Positions 21,560 to 32,207 of a stretch of DNA of 64,000 nt are shown here, piece after piece. This DNA is from Strigamia acuminata (lineage: Eukaryota; Arthropoda; Chilopoda; Geophilomorpha; Linotaeniidae): NCBI GenBank assembly GCA_949358305.1, contig OX442314.1, positions 14,749,060 through 14,813,059 on the forward strand. The letters are read 5' to 3'. The translations under genes and the position numbers were made by a program. The notes beneath the pieces were generated by a model. The model was not told the origin of the DNA. It ran no database searches and saw only the letters and a program-made list of their open reading frames with translations. Every line of letters begins with the position of its first letter. The stretch's first letter is position 1.

Positions 21560-21770
21560 TTGAACTAGTGGGTCATGAATTATGATCATGATTGACAGAT
21601 TGATTATTTGACAACTAAATGTATGAATATTTGTTTACTTTATAATTTTTTTTTTAAATTTTATTTCCATACTAATTGATTATTTCTTCTATCAAAGTTT
21701 CTGTTTGTGCCAGGTTTCGATTGAAGTGGATTAAAGAAAACGCAAAACACCAAAAAATACAAGTTAATTG
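21560..21770 (+). pseudogene. Decayed copy of HHAT exons 9-10
   Basis: It is the counterpart of the fragment at 12895-13105: the end of exon 9 (GATTGACAGATTGATTATTT), the intron and the last exon, with the acceptor again mutated from CAG to CAT and several further deletions. Sharing the mutated acceptor shows both copies descend from one already broken copy. Confidence 0.75.
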
Positions 21771-22135
21771 AATTTTATAATTTTTCTGGTATAATTTTGT
21801 CATAAATAAGGTTAATAACTTTGAGTATAGTTTAGAAAAGAAACAAATGTTATCATTAAGTGTTTAAGTGTTGGTTTTATGCGTGGTGATATTCTTGCAT
21901 GTGTGTCTTTCTGGTTACCATGGTTACCACTTTTGTAATGGCAATGTATGAGTGAAAATACAGCGGAATAAATTGCGTGAAGATGTTATTTCTTTTCAAA
22001 CCGAGGTTTAATTGATTCACTTAGTACAAACAACATTGTAAATTATATAAAACAATTTTTATATAAATTTATTAAAACTTGTCAAATACCTTTATAAATA
22101 TTTGGGTAAATTTTTGTTAACTGACAACAAAATAG

Positions 22136-23336
22136 AATACCAAAAATGAGTCGGTAAATGGAGTGCGCAATTGATTTACGCACATCTGGTCCCACCCGAT
22201 GTTTTATTATTATTGTTTATTTTCCAAAAGAAGGGTGCCCCCCAACAGCCGAAGCCTACAGGGGGGGACACCCATCAAACCACCTAAGCAACCATCGTCA
22301 ATTACAAAAACAAAAAGAGATCAAAAAATCATAATTCAAAAGAGAACATCAAAAGAAACACAAACAGCAAAAACAAAAACAAAAAAATCAAAATTAAAGT
22401 TACATTGAATTAGCATTAAGACCCAACAACAAAAGCATGCTCAATACCAGAGAGAGTACAATTAAAAATATCAATATCACCCAAAAAGACATTAACGCTT
22501 CGTAATAAACGCCCAACAGGGGAGTGAGAGTTATAAACAGAGAACGTAACACGTGGGGTGCGCAACTCCCTCCCCTTTACATGCTGCGTGGGGCGTTTTA
22601 TTTATATACGTACAAGGTTCCTTGCAAGCACCATCATAATAAATAGTGAATTACATCGATATCGAATGGAAAGTTTAACTTGACCTCACATGTATGTGAT
22701 TTTGTTTGATGCTGAGTCCGTTTGGGTTCTAAATGTTGTATAATGTTTTTCCTAATTTCGCGTTTTATTTTTTTCGCGTTTCTGTGGAGGATGATTGTGT
22801 TGTAGGCTAAATAACTTGATGCAGAATTCATTTTTAATGTCTAAGCAAAAAGTGCCAACATGGCTGCTTGAAAACTTTAATCAAGAATGATGAGTAATCA
22901 ATCAAAAACACATCTGACATCACATTATACAAAAAGAATCCTCTGTGCAAAAATGACATCACAAATAGAACAAATTATAAGAATAAATCAATGGCAAAAT
23001 AATAAACTCAAAGTTAAATGTAAAATGAGCTTACTTTGCTCCAACAAATACAAAACAACATATACATTTATATATATATATATACATACATACATATATA
23101 CATTTGTTATAGCAATGAATAATAGAATACATTGATCTAAGATAAACTAAACAATAAATGCTTATGAAATTACTCGTAATAAAACTGAACAATGTCACGT
23201 GCATAATTACACCGTTAACACATAGTATGATAAACGCGCGATAATAAACATATCAAATAATACGACAATGGCTGTCCAAAATCCAATCGTTTCCTCCTTT
23301 TTGCGATTGCATTTTTCGCGATTTGATTGTTCGCGA
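22136..23336. other. Intergenic block between serpins D and E
   Basis: At about 22140-22620 the serpin duplicon is interrupted by unrelated DNA with C- and G-rich phrases and an A-rich tail (22290-22400), which could be a decayed retroelement 3' end. About 23081-23340 matches 14172-14440 near serpin B. A TA-rich microsatellite lies at about 23070-23100. Short frames on both strands have no recognisable content. Confidence 0.45.
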
Positions 23337-24702
23337 TTAATTTAATTTCATTTGGTAACCGCGTTTTCTTCTTTTCGCGATTGCTTTTGTCGCGGCAGAA
23401 GTGCCCTCCCCATTCACTTCCTGCAAAGCAGCGCCCGGGTTGGGATTAATCAGCCGTCCCCAGAACATAATAGCGCCACTTCGATTATCTTTGATAAATA
23501 GGAGGAAAGGATGGTCTGCTCTAAATTCAGGCGGATCGCGTCTAACGCAACATCCCCGACCTACTGGTAAAGCTGTTGCTGCAGCTGCCTCACTTCCTTC
23601 CTCGTTTACCTCGAGGAAGGCCTTGTGAAAAATGGCAGAAACGAACAAATCTTTCTTGTCCGTAATTCCGGATAAATTCGCCTTGTATTCATTGAATAGA
23701 TCACTCATTCCCATACTACTCAAAATATCTTCGAGAGATAAGGAGGATTCTATTTTAAATTTCGGTAATGTCAAAATTACTTCGGTTTTACGCATTCTAC
23801 TCAAATTCATTAAACTTTCTAAATCTGAAACGGTAAGCGTTTCTTCCAATGCCTTTAACCCATTAATGTCAAATGGAAGAATAACAAACATACTAAAGGT
23901 TTCTCCCACATATGGTAATTCGATTATTCTACAGTTTAGATTATCGACCTTCGCGAATCTAAAGTCAGACGTTATGTGCATGAAATCTGTCATTACTGCC
24001 TTGTTAGCACCTAGGTAGAAATTATGAGCATTCGTGCGTTCAGGTTTAAATTGCTCGTGCCAATTGCCTTTAAAGTAGATCGCGTTTACCAAAACCAAAA
24101 GTGTAAGACCATTCAGTGTCCTTGGTGGAATCAAATCTTTGATTTTCGTTTGGGTTTGGTCTTCCACCCACTTATTAATCTCCAATCGAATTTTTTCAGC
24201 GTCTGAACCGAAATCAACGACACTCGATGAAGTATTGTAATGTTCCTCCAAAACGCCTCTGAAGTCTGCCAAAATGTTTGCTTTCTTGTGGACGTACATG
24301 CGATTAGCAATGTGTAATTTTATGGCAGAGTCTTGGGTCCCCAAAAGAGAATTAATAATCTCTTGGAATGCTTCGTGAATGGCTGCGTCGGTGGTGAATG
24401 ATGATCCCAACTTGAGGACATCTTTAATCTGCTTAGCAGTGTTTTCTTTGGCGCCAGCTAGAGTCATAGCGAGCGCCACACTAATGCTGAGTGGGCTGAT
24501 AAATATACTGTCAGCATTTCCAGCTGCAATTTGCTATAAATACAAAAGAAAATGAATTCGATTGGGTCTTGTTGGTTATTAATATATTATAAATTCTCTT
24601 TCTCAATTGTTATCTTACCTTGTAAAGATCCAAGGTGAATTCAATTCCTTTCAGTGGTAATTGGCTGTGGCCGGGTTTCTGTGAGACCGTTTGAGTTGCC
24701 AT
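23337..24702 (-). CDS. Serpin E with an extended basic C-terminus
   Basis: Exon 1 (24702-24619) is identical in type to serpin B (MATQTVSQKPGHSQLPLKGI and eight more). Exon 2 (24533-23337) begins QIAAGNADSIFISPLSIS. Total is 426 residues. Scaffold blocks and the hinge EEGSEAAAAT are intact. The loop continues ALPVGRGCCVRRDPP, one residue longer than in serpin A, so P1 is Gly or Cys. Siblings end at VNA, but here the frame runs on for 24 residues into a different 3' flank and contains the basic cluster KRRKR. It also preserves the empty target site (23406-23413) of the hAT-like insertion found in serpin B. The gene looks intact and probably functional. Confidence 0.85.
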
Positions 24703-24945
24703 GTTAGCTGCTAGGCGAGCTGCTAGAAGATCCGAAAATTTCCGCTCCATCTTTCTTGCTCCTTCACTTTTATTGCGTGGTGTAATAACACGTGGTGTAA
24801 GTCAACACCGGGAGCATGCGCAGAGCAAAAAAAAAGCGCGGAACCTCCTGTCGCCAGGCGCTACTATAATTTGTCGCTAGTTAGCGCAGTTGTAGCAATT
24901 ATATTGCATAACGCATGGCGCGGTTTCTAATTCGAGAAAAAAACG

Positions 24946-25997
24946 GCAGAAACGAACAAATCTTTCTTGCCTGTAATTCCCGATAAATTCGCCTTGTTTT
25001 TATTGAATAGATCACTCATACCCATACTACTCAAAATAACTTTGAGAGATAATGAGGATTTGTTGCATTCTGGTGGGAATTTCTGCCTAAACATGGTTTA
25101 TGTCGCTTTGTATGATTGTTGCGGCGGTTGCTGAGGCAACCGCCTTGGAATAAAATGAGTGTATGTTTGTGTTTATGACTGGACAGATGTGTTTCTTTTC
25201 TGCCTCGGAACGAGATTTATTTCGTTTATTTACGTGATCTGTTTGAATAGATAAAACACCAAAGCATTCTATTTAAATTTCGGTAATGTCAAAATTACTT
25301 CGGTTGGGTGCATAAAATTCATTAAACTTTCTAAATCTGAAAAGATAAGTGTTTCTTCCAATGCCTTTAACCCATTAATGTCCAATGGAAGGATAACAAA
25401 CATGCTAAAGGTTTCTCCCACATAATGGTAATTCGATTTCGACCTTCATGAATCTAAAGTAGACGTTATGTGCATGAAATCCGTCATCTAGGAAGAAATT
25501 ATGAGCATTCGTGCGATCAGGTTCAAATTGCCTTTAAAGTAGATCCCGTTCACCAAAACCAAACGTGTAAGATCATCCAATATCCCTGGTGGAATCAAAT
25601 CTTTGATTTTCGTTTGGGTTTGTTCTTCCGCCCACTTATTAATCTCTAATCGAATTTTTTCAGTGTCTGAACCGAAATCAACGACAGTCGATGAAGTATT
25701 GTAATGTTCTTCCAATACGCCTCTGAAGTCTGCCAAAATGTTTCCATTGTTGTGGGCGTACATGCGATTAGCAACGTGTAATTTTATACCAGAATCCTGT
25801 GAGCACAGAAGAGAATCAATAATTTCATGGAATGCTTCGTGAATGGCTGAATCGGTGGTGAATGATGATCCCAACTTAAGGACATCTTTCATCTGTTTTG
25901 CAGTGTTTTCTTTGACGCCAGCTAGAGTCATAGCTAGCGCCACACTAACGCTGAGTGGACTGATAAATAAATTTTCAACATTTCCAGCTACACTTTG
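24946..25997 (-). pseudogene. Serpin pseudogene lacking exon 1 and the reactive loop
   Basis: Most of exon 2 is recognisable, from QSVAGN-like sequence at 25997 down to about 24946. It carries the same foreign insertion (25061-25268) as pseudogene C. Near 25425 an extra base in CACATAATGG breaks the frame, and deletions near 25435 and 25485-25535 remove scaffold residues. At 24946 homology ends abruptly in sequence normally found upstream of serpin exon 1 (GGCGCGGTTTCTAATTCGAG), so the hinge, loop and C-terminus are lost. No exon 1 is found upstream; a long poly-T tract takes its place near 26050-26072. Confidence 0.82.
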
Positions 25998-25999
25998 CT

Positions 26000-26657
26000 G
26001 AAAATATAAAACTAAAGAGAATTGGTAGATTTACTTTTGGGTTTTCAAGCCCTTTTTTTTTTTTTTTTTTTTATTTTCTTTATAAATTTTGAATTCGTAA
26101 TATTGTGGTATTTGTATATTTGTATAAGTGTTTGCCAAAGTCTCGATTGAATTCTTGCATGTGTATCTTTCTTGTTACCATGGTTACCACTTTTGTAATG
26201 GCGTAATGGCAATAATGTATGATTGAAAATACAGCGTAATAAATTACGTGAAGATTTTATTTCTAATCAAACCGAGATTTATTTGATTTACTAGTACAAA
26301 TAACATTGTAAATTACATAAAACAATTTTTATATAAATTTAGTAAAACTTGTCAAATACCTTTATAAATATTACTGGTAAATTTTTGTTAACTGACAACC
26401 AAATAGAATTCCCTCTGAGCAAGAATACCAAAAATGAGAAAGGTATAGTGTGTTGCCACAGCAACGATCTCCGTTTTAGGTGATCTAAAGTTTTGAAATT
26501 GTATTACGGAGTACAAGTAATATAAAACAAAAATTTTAGTTTGCTGGAATTTAATTTCTTTATTCGATAATTTATAGTAGACTTTGTGACTAGCTTCAAA
26601 GGGTTTTACTTTTTTATCTACAATATTTTTCAACTATTTAATTTTTTATTATAGTTT
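26000..26657. repeat. Duplicated spacer with minor HHAT remnant
   Basis: The stretch has a poly-T run, a short trace of the last HHAT exon at about 26115-26150 (TTTGCCAAAGTCTCGATTGA), and then the array spacer seen after HHAT. No gene is supported. Confidence 0.5.
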
Positions 26658-27000
26658 CAACATGTAGAGGAATGCGGATAGAATCGGGGTAAAATAAACG
26701 TACACGTTGTAGAAAATAAATGAAAAGAACATTTATTCGGTGTTTAAATGAAATTGCGGCGCACAGCTACTCGCCATTACACTCGCACAGCAAAACATTA
26801 AAGTACAAGAACATGTGATCGAACATCACATAAATCAAAGGAATACATCATAACGTCATTAAGACCTAAATGACACTTGATAAGTAATTGAACGTGGCCC
26901 TACGGTGTTTCATATGAGCCGCCACTAAAAATAAAACAACAAATTAAATAAGTATAATAATAATTACATCATTGATTAAGAACAAATACTCAACACAACA
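26658..27000. mobile_element. Solo LTR with 5-bp target duplication
   Basis: A 333-bp segment (26663-26995) starts TGTAGAGG and ends CTCAACA, the TG...CA termini typical of LTRs. It is flanked by CAACA on both sides (26658-26662 and 26996-27000). The same place beside pseudogene C (near 18640) reads TTTCAACAAGTGGCAAC without insertion, which is the empty site. No internal retrovirus-like coding region is present, so this is a single LTR left after recombination. On the minus strand it contains AATAAA, so that strand may be its sense direction. Confidence 0.8.
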
Positions 27001-27022
27001 AGTGGCAACTTAATATTTACCA

Positions 27023-28280
27023 TTAAGCATTCACTACTTGCAAAGCAGCGCCCGGGTTGGGATTAATCAGCCGTCCCCAGAACATAATAGCGCCACTTCG
27101 ATTATCTTTGATAAATAGGAGGAAAGGATGGTCTGCTCTAAATTCGCGTCTAATGCAAGCAGATCCCCGACCTGATGTAGCTGTTGCTGCGGCTGCCTCA
27201 CTTCCTTCCTCGTTCACTTCGAGAAAAGCTTTGTGGAAAACGTCAGAAACGAACAAATCTTTCCTGCCCGTAATTCCAGATAAATTCGCCTTGTCTTCAT
27301 TGAATAGATCACTTATTCCCATAACGATCAAGATATCTTTGAGAGTTAATGAGGATTCTATTTTGAATTTTGGAAATGTTAAAACTACTTTAGTTTTAAG
27401 CATTCTACTCATTAACTTCTCCAAATTTGAAACGGTAATCATTTCTTCCAATTTGTTTAACCCATCAATATCGGATGGAAGGATAACAAACATACTAAAG
27501 GCTTCGCCCACGTATGGTAATTCGATTATACTACATTTTAGACGATTGAACTTCGCGTATCTAAAGTTAGACGTTATGTGCATGAAATCCGTCATTACTG
27601 CCTTGTTAACATCTAGGTAGAAATTATGAGCAGTCGTGTGGTAAGGTTCAAATGGCTCGTGCCAATTGCCTTTAAAGTAGATCGCGTTCACCAAAACCAA
27701 ACGTGTAAGATCATCCAGTGTCCCCGGAGCAATCAAATCTTTGATTTTCGCTTGGGTTATTTCTTCCACCCACTTATTAATCTCCAATCGAATCTTTTCA
27801 GCGTCTGAACCGAAATCAACGACACTCGATGAAGTATTGTAATGCTTTTCCAATACGCCTTTGAATTCCGCCAAAATAAATGCTTGGTTGTGAACGTACA
27901 TGCGATTAGCAATGTGTAATTTTATGGCAGAGTCTTGGGTGCCCAAAAGCGAATTAATAATCTCTTGGAATGCTTCGTGAATGGCTGAATCGGTGGTGAA
28001 TGATGATCCCAACTTGAGGACATCTTTCATCTGTTTTGCAGTGTTTTCTTTGGCGCCAGCTAGAGTCATAGCGAGCGCCACACTAATGCTGAGTGGGCTG
28101 ATAAATATATTATCAACATTTCCAGCTACACTTTGCTAAAAATGTAAAACAAAAGAGAATTAGTAGATTTACTATTGGGTTTTACACACTCTTCGTGGGT
28201 TGTCATTTTACCCGGTAAAGATCCAATGTGAATTCAAGTCCTTTTTGGGTTAATGTACAGATATTGGAATCCTCTGCCAT
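27023..28280 (-). CDS. Serpin F
   Basis: Exon 1 (28280-28212) encodes 23 residues starting MAEDSNICTLTQKGLEFTLD. Exon 2 (28135-27023) starts QSVAGNVDNIFISPLSIS. Total is 393 residues. Scaffold and hinge EEGSEAAAAT are intact. The loop then reads ATSGRGSACIRR and is about two residues shorter than in serpin A, placing P1 at or near Ser with arginines on both sides. Middle scaffold segments (for example FNRLKCSIIELPYVGEAFS and EKLMSRMLKTKVVLTFP) resemble serpin H more than A, so the copy may be a mosaic made by gene conversion. A solo LTR lies just beyond its stop, and a hairpin insertion just before its start. Confidence 0.87.
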
Positions 28281-28331
28281 GTTTGAGGTCATAGAGTAAG
28301 AAAGATATATGCTTTACTCTATGTTTGAGGT
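28279..28331. repeat. 31-bp hairpin insertion with 11-bp target duplication
   Basis: ATGTTTGAGGT occurs at 28279-28289 and again at 28321-28331. Between them is a 31-bp insert whose ends form a 10-bp stem (CATAGAGTAA with TTACTCTATG). Serpins A and D have the sequence once and uninterrupted. It abuts the start codon of serpin F and so lies in its 5' UTR. Confidence 0.78.
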
Positions 28332-28599
28332 GTTGGCACTGATGTTAAAATTTGTAGTAGCGCCTACGACAGGTGGCTAACACCGTGCTTTTAGCGTATG
28401 GTTTTAACACCGGAAGCATGCTCTGAACAAGAAAAATGGCGCGGAGCCTCCTGTCGCTAGTTAGCGCAGTTGTAGCAATTATATTGCAAAACACATGGCG
28501 CGGTTTCTAATGCGAGATTTATTTTATTTTTATTTATACACAAGTTTTTTCAGATTGCAACATTAAACCCAGCAATAAGAAATTTTGAATTCGATGGAA

Positions 28600-29270
28600 A
28601 TCAGTAGAAATTGAAGCGACAAATATTCATTGATATACGGTACCGGTAACCAGGAAAATTATTGCATAGGTAATATTGTGATGTCACGTATCATTTATTT
28701 GTATAAGTGTTTGCTTGTATACTACATGTGCCAAAGTCTCGATTGGAAACGCAAAACAACAAAGAGCACAAACTTAAGAGTACATTTTATACTTTTTTTT
28801 AATATTTTGTCATAAATAACTTAAATGACTAACTAGTAAATATAACAGAAACCAATTTTCTACAAATTTATTAAAACGTGTCAAATACTTTGATAAATAT
28901 TAAGATTCAATTTTTCTGATAGTGTCGTATTTATTTTTATGAAAAATATTGGCGGACCCCTTTGTCATGTTAAAGATATGGGCATTAGATGACAAAATTT
29001 TAGTGTGCATAACTTTGGCAAGAGGTTTATTTTTTTTATAAACTTCATTTTTATGAGAGATCCGTTTTACGGGTTGCAATTTTAAATCCAGGAAAATACA
29101 ATAATGAATGTTTCATAGGAACATCGTGGAAATATTTAACCCATCGGTAATTTTTTTTAAAAGTTTATTCTTTTGTATAGTTTGTATACTGAATGTGCCA
29201 TGTGTTTTTTGGAATGAATAATTAGGACTTGGGACAAAAAGTGCAAAACAACATTTTATAGTTTCTCTAA
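28600..29270 (+). pseudogene. Decayed HHAT exon 10 fragments near serpin G
   Basis: One fragment lies at about 28700-28775 (CTACATGTGCCAAAGTCTCG, then AAACGCAAAACAAC) and a second, weaker one at about 29180-29255 (ACTGAATGTGCCATG, TGAATAATTAGGACTTGGGA). The DNA from 28850 to 29155 matches 18190-18490. These are the same two decay states seen near 18.0-18.6 kb, so this whole block is a duplicate of that one. Confidence 0.6.
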
Positions 29271-29394
29271 TTAAATTTTGTCTTAAACATTTAATTGACA
29301 CATATTAGTACAAACAACATTGTTAATTACATAAAAGTAATATTTATACGAATACAAATTCATTAAAACGTGCGACATAAAAACCTGACAATAA

Positions 29395-30614
29395 TTACAG
29401 TTCAGTTTTGTTAATGTTGAATTTATTTTTAGGTTGGCTTAGACGTCCAAAGAAAAGAATAAGACCCGATCGATTATCCCGAATTAAATAGAGGAATGGA
29501 CGATCGGCAAAAAATTCGACGGTCTCTCCTGAGGGAACATTACGCCGATTTCTCGCCGAAACTGCAGAAGCTGCTGCCGCTTCTGTTCCTACTTCCGTCA
29601 CATCCAGAGTACATTTATGTAAAAACGCCGACACATACATTTTATCAGCAGCACTCACACCGGAGAAGTTGGCAGTTTCTTGAGAAAATATCTCATTAAG
29701 CCCCAAATTGGAGAGCGCTTCTTTAAGTCGAAATGTTGATTCGATATCGAATTTTGGGAGTTTAACATTTACGTAAGAATCAGTCAAACTGTCAATTAAT
29801 TGAATTAAATTTTCGGGTTTACATGTTTTTTCAAACTCTTGCAGATTATCAGGAAGAATAATATACATGCAAATGTCTTTATCCAAATACGGCAACTGAA
29901 GCGCATGGCTTTTAAGAATGGAGTTACGAGTGTACCGAAAATTCGCCGTTTGCTCCATCATTTGAACGTCCACTATCGTGTTATCCATCAAATGGAAAGG
30001 GTGTGGTTTAGTTTTATGCGGTAAAAACTGATTGAACCACTTGGCATTCATGTAAATGGCTGTTAATAGAATAATTAATGAATCCGCATCAATAAAAGCC
30101 GGGGTTAGGAGTTGGGTTATTTTGCCATTAGTTAACTGCTTAATCCATTCGTTGATTTCATCACAAGTTTGTTGTTTGTTTGTGGTAAAATCATAATGTG
30201 ATAAATCAGTGGAATAATGGTCAGTTAGCGAGGATGAGAATTCAGTCATTAATTCAATTCCTTTGCGGATGCAGATCTTGTCAGCAAAATAAAGTTTCAT
30301 GTCGGAATTTTTTTGCAAAGTGTGTAAAGCATTTTTAATCCAACGGTGGAACTCTTTGGGCGTTTTGTGTACAGACGAGTTCATTCCCAGAACAGCTCGC
30401 AGTTGTTGATCAGTGTTGCCTTTTGCACCCAGCTGAATCATCGCTAAAGCCACGTATACACTCAGTGGTGAAAAACACACGTTCTTATCTCCGTTTTCGA
30501 GGCTTAGTTGCTATGCAAACAAAAAAAAATTACAAAACTGATTGTACAGATGTTAATCGTGCTTACTTGATACAATTTGTAAGAAAACTTCATTTGCCCT
30601 TTTGATTCTTCCAT
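29395..30614 (-). CDS. Serpin G, divergent, with an Arg-Asn-Arg-Arg loop
   Basis: Exon 1 (30614-30567) encodes MEESKGQMKFSYKLYQ, and exon 2 (30510-29395) begins QLSLENGDKNVCFSPLSVYV. Total is 387 residues with no signal peptide. It keeps the array's exon layout but its scaffold is far from the others, so it is an older member. The hinge reads EVGTEAAAAS and the loop continues AVSARNRRNVPSGETVEFFA. By the 17-residue rule P1 is the first or second of two arginines. RNRR fits the cleavage consensus of furin-type convertases, as in the fly convertase-inhibiting serpin Spn42Da/Spn4. The loop after P1 is about two residues longer than in serpin A. An acceptor-like TTTTCAG just upstream of the ATG suggests a further non-coding 5' exon. 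Confidence 0.85.
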
Positions 30615-30734
30615 ATCAGGTACCTGAAAAAATAAAATTTGTTGTGAGAAAAATTATATAAATACAAATCAAAAGTTATGTTTTGTGTTTTGCTTGGAAC
30701 TACACATTGAAAGACGTGAAATTTAAATTTTTTT

Positions 30735-30882
30735 AATCAATAATTTGTACATTTTTGTGACTAGTTGCAGTAAATTTTATAACAATACAGTATTCAATTT
30801 TTCATTTTCAATCAATAATTTATACATTTTCGTGACTAGTTGCAGTAAATTTTATAAACAATACAGTATTCAATTTTTCATT
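30735..30882. repeat. Tandem duplication, two units of about 74 bp
   Basis: A unit containing TGTGACTAGTTGCAGTAAAT and ending in TTTTTCATTTTC is present twice in direct tandem with few differences. It lies between serpins G and H, in the 3' flank of H. Confidence 0.75.
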
Positions 30883-30924
30883 TTCATTTTTAGTTTCTAC
30901 AGCCCGAAACCAACAAATAAACGT

Positions 30925-32207
30925 TTACAATTCGGAATTCATATCTTGTACAGCTGCATCTGGGTTTGGATTCATCAACCGTCCCCAGAACAGGACGGAC
31001 CCACTTCGATTATCGCGAATGAATAGCAGGAAAGGATGGTCTGCTCTAAATACGGGATTAAATGACATAGAGCGTAGCATCACAATGACAGCTGTTGCTG
31101 CAGCTGCCTCACTTCCTTCCTCGTTCACCTCGAGAAAGGCCTTGTGCAAAACAGCAGAAACGAACAAATCGTTCTTGCCCGTAATTCCCGATAAATTCGC
31201 CGTGTCAGCACTGAATAGATCACTCATTCCCATAAGAATCAAGATATCTTTGAGGGATAATGAGGATTCTATTTTGAATTTTGGTAATGTTACAACTACT
31301 TTGGTTTTACGCATTCTACTCATTAACATCTCCAAATTTGAAACGGTAATCGTTTCTTCCAATTTGTTTAACCCATTAACATCAGACGGAAGGATAATAA
31401 ACATACTAAAGGCTTCGCCCACGTATGGTAATTCGATTATTTTACATTCCAGATTTTCGTCCTCTGCGTATCTAAATTCAGACGTTACATGCATTAAATC
31501 CGTCATTATCGCCTTGTTAACATCCAAAAAGAAATAATCAGCATTCGTGTGTTCGGGATCGAATTGTTTGTGCCAATTGCCTTTGAAGTAGATCGCGTTC
31601 ACCAAAACCAAACGTGTTAGATCATTCAGTACCCCTGATGGAATCAAATCTTTGATTTTCGTTTGGGTTTGATCTTCCACCCACTTATTAATCTCCAATC
31701 GAATTTTTTCACCGTCTGAACCGAAATCAACGACACTCGATGAAGTATTGTAATGCTTTTCCAATACGCCTTTGAATTCTGCCAAAATAAATGCTTTGTT
31801 GTGGACGTACATGCGATTAGCAATGTGTAATTTTATGGCAGAGTCTTGTGTGTCCAAAAGAGAATTAATAATCTCTTGGAATGCTTCGTGAATGGCTGAA
31901 TCAGTGGTGAATGATGATCCCAACTTGAGGACATCTTTCATCTGCTTAGCAGTGTTTTCCTTTGCGCCAGCTAGAGTCATAGCGAGCGCCACACTAATGC
32001 TGAGTGGGCTGATAAATATACTGTCAGCATTTCCAGCTGCACTTTGCTACAAATACAAAAGAAAATGAATTCGATTGGTTCTTGTTGGTTATTATAAATT
32101 CTCTTTCTCAATTGTTATCTTACCTTGTAAAGATCCAAGGTGAATTCAAGTCCTTTCTGTGGTAATTGGCTTTGGCCGGGCTTCTGCGCGACAGTTTTAG
32201 TTGCCAT
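30925..32207 (-). CDS. Serpin H with antithrombin-like Arg-Ser scissile bond
   Basis: Exon 1 (32207-32124) encodes 28 residues starting MATKTVAQKPGQSQLPQKGL. Exon 2 (32046-30925) starts QSAAGNADSIFISPLSIS. Total is 401 residues. Scaffold signatures and the hinge EEGSEAAAAT are intact. The loop continues AVIVMLRSMSFNPVF. Counting from the hinge glutamate places P1-P1' at Arg-Ser, the pair found in antithrombin, so trypsin-like proteases are the likely targets. It belongs to the exon-1 type shared with B and E but is more diverged, so it is probably older than the B/E pair. The intron is 77 nt. Confidence 0.87.
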
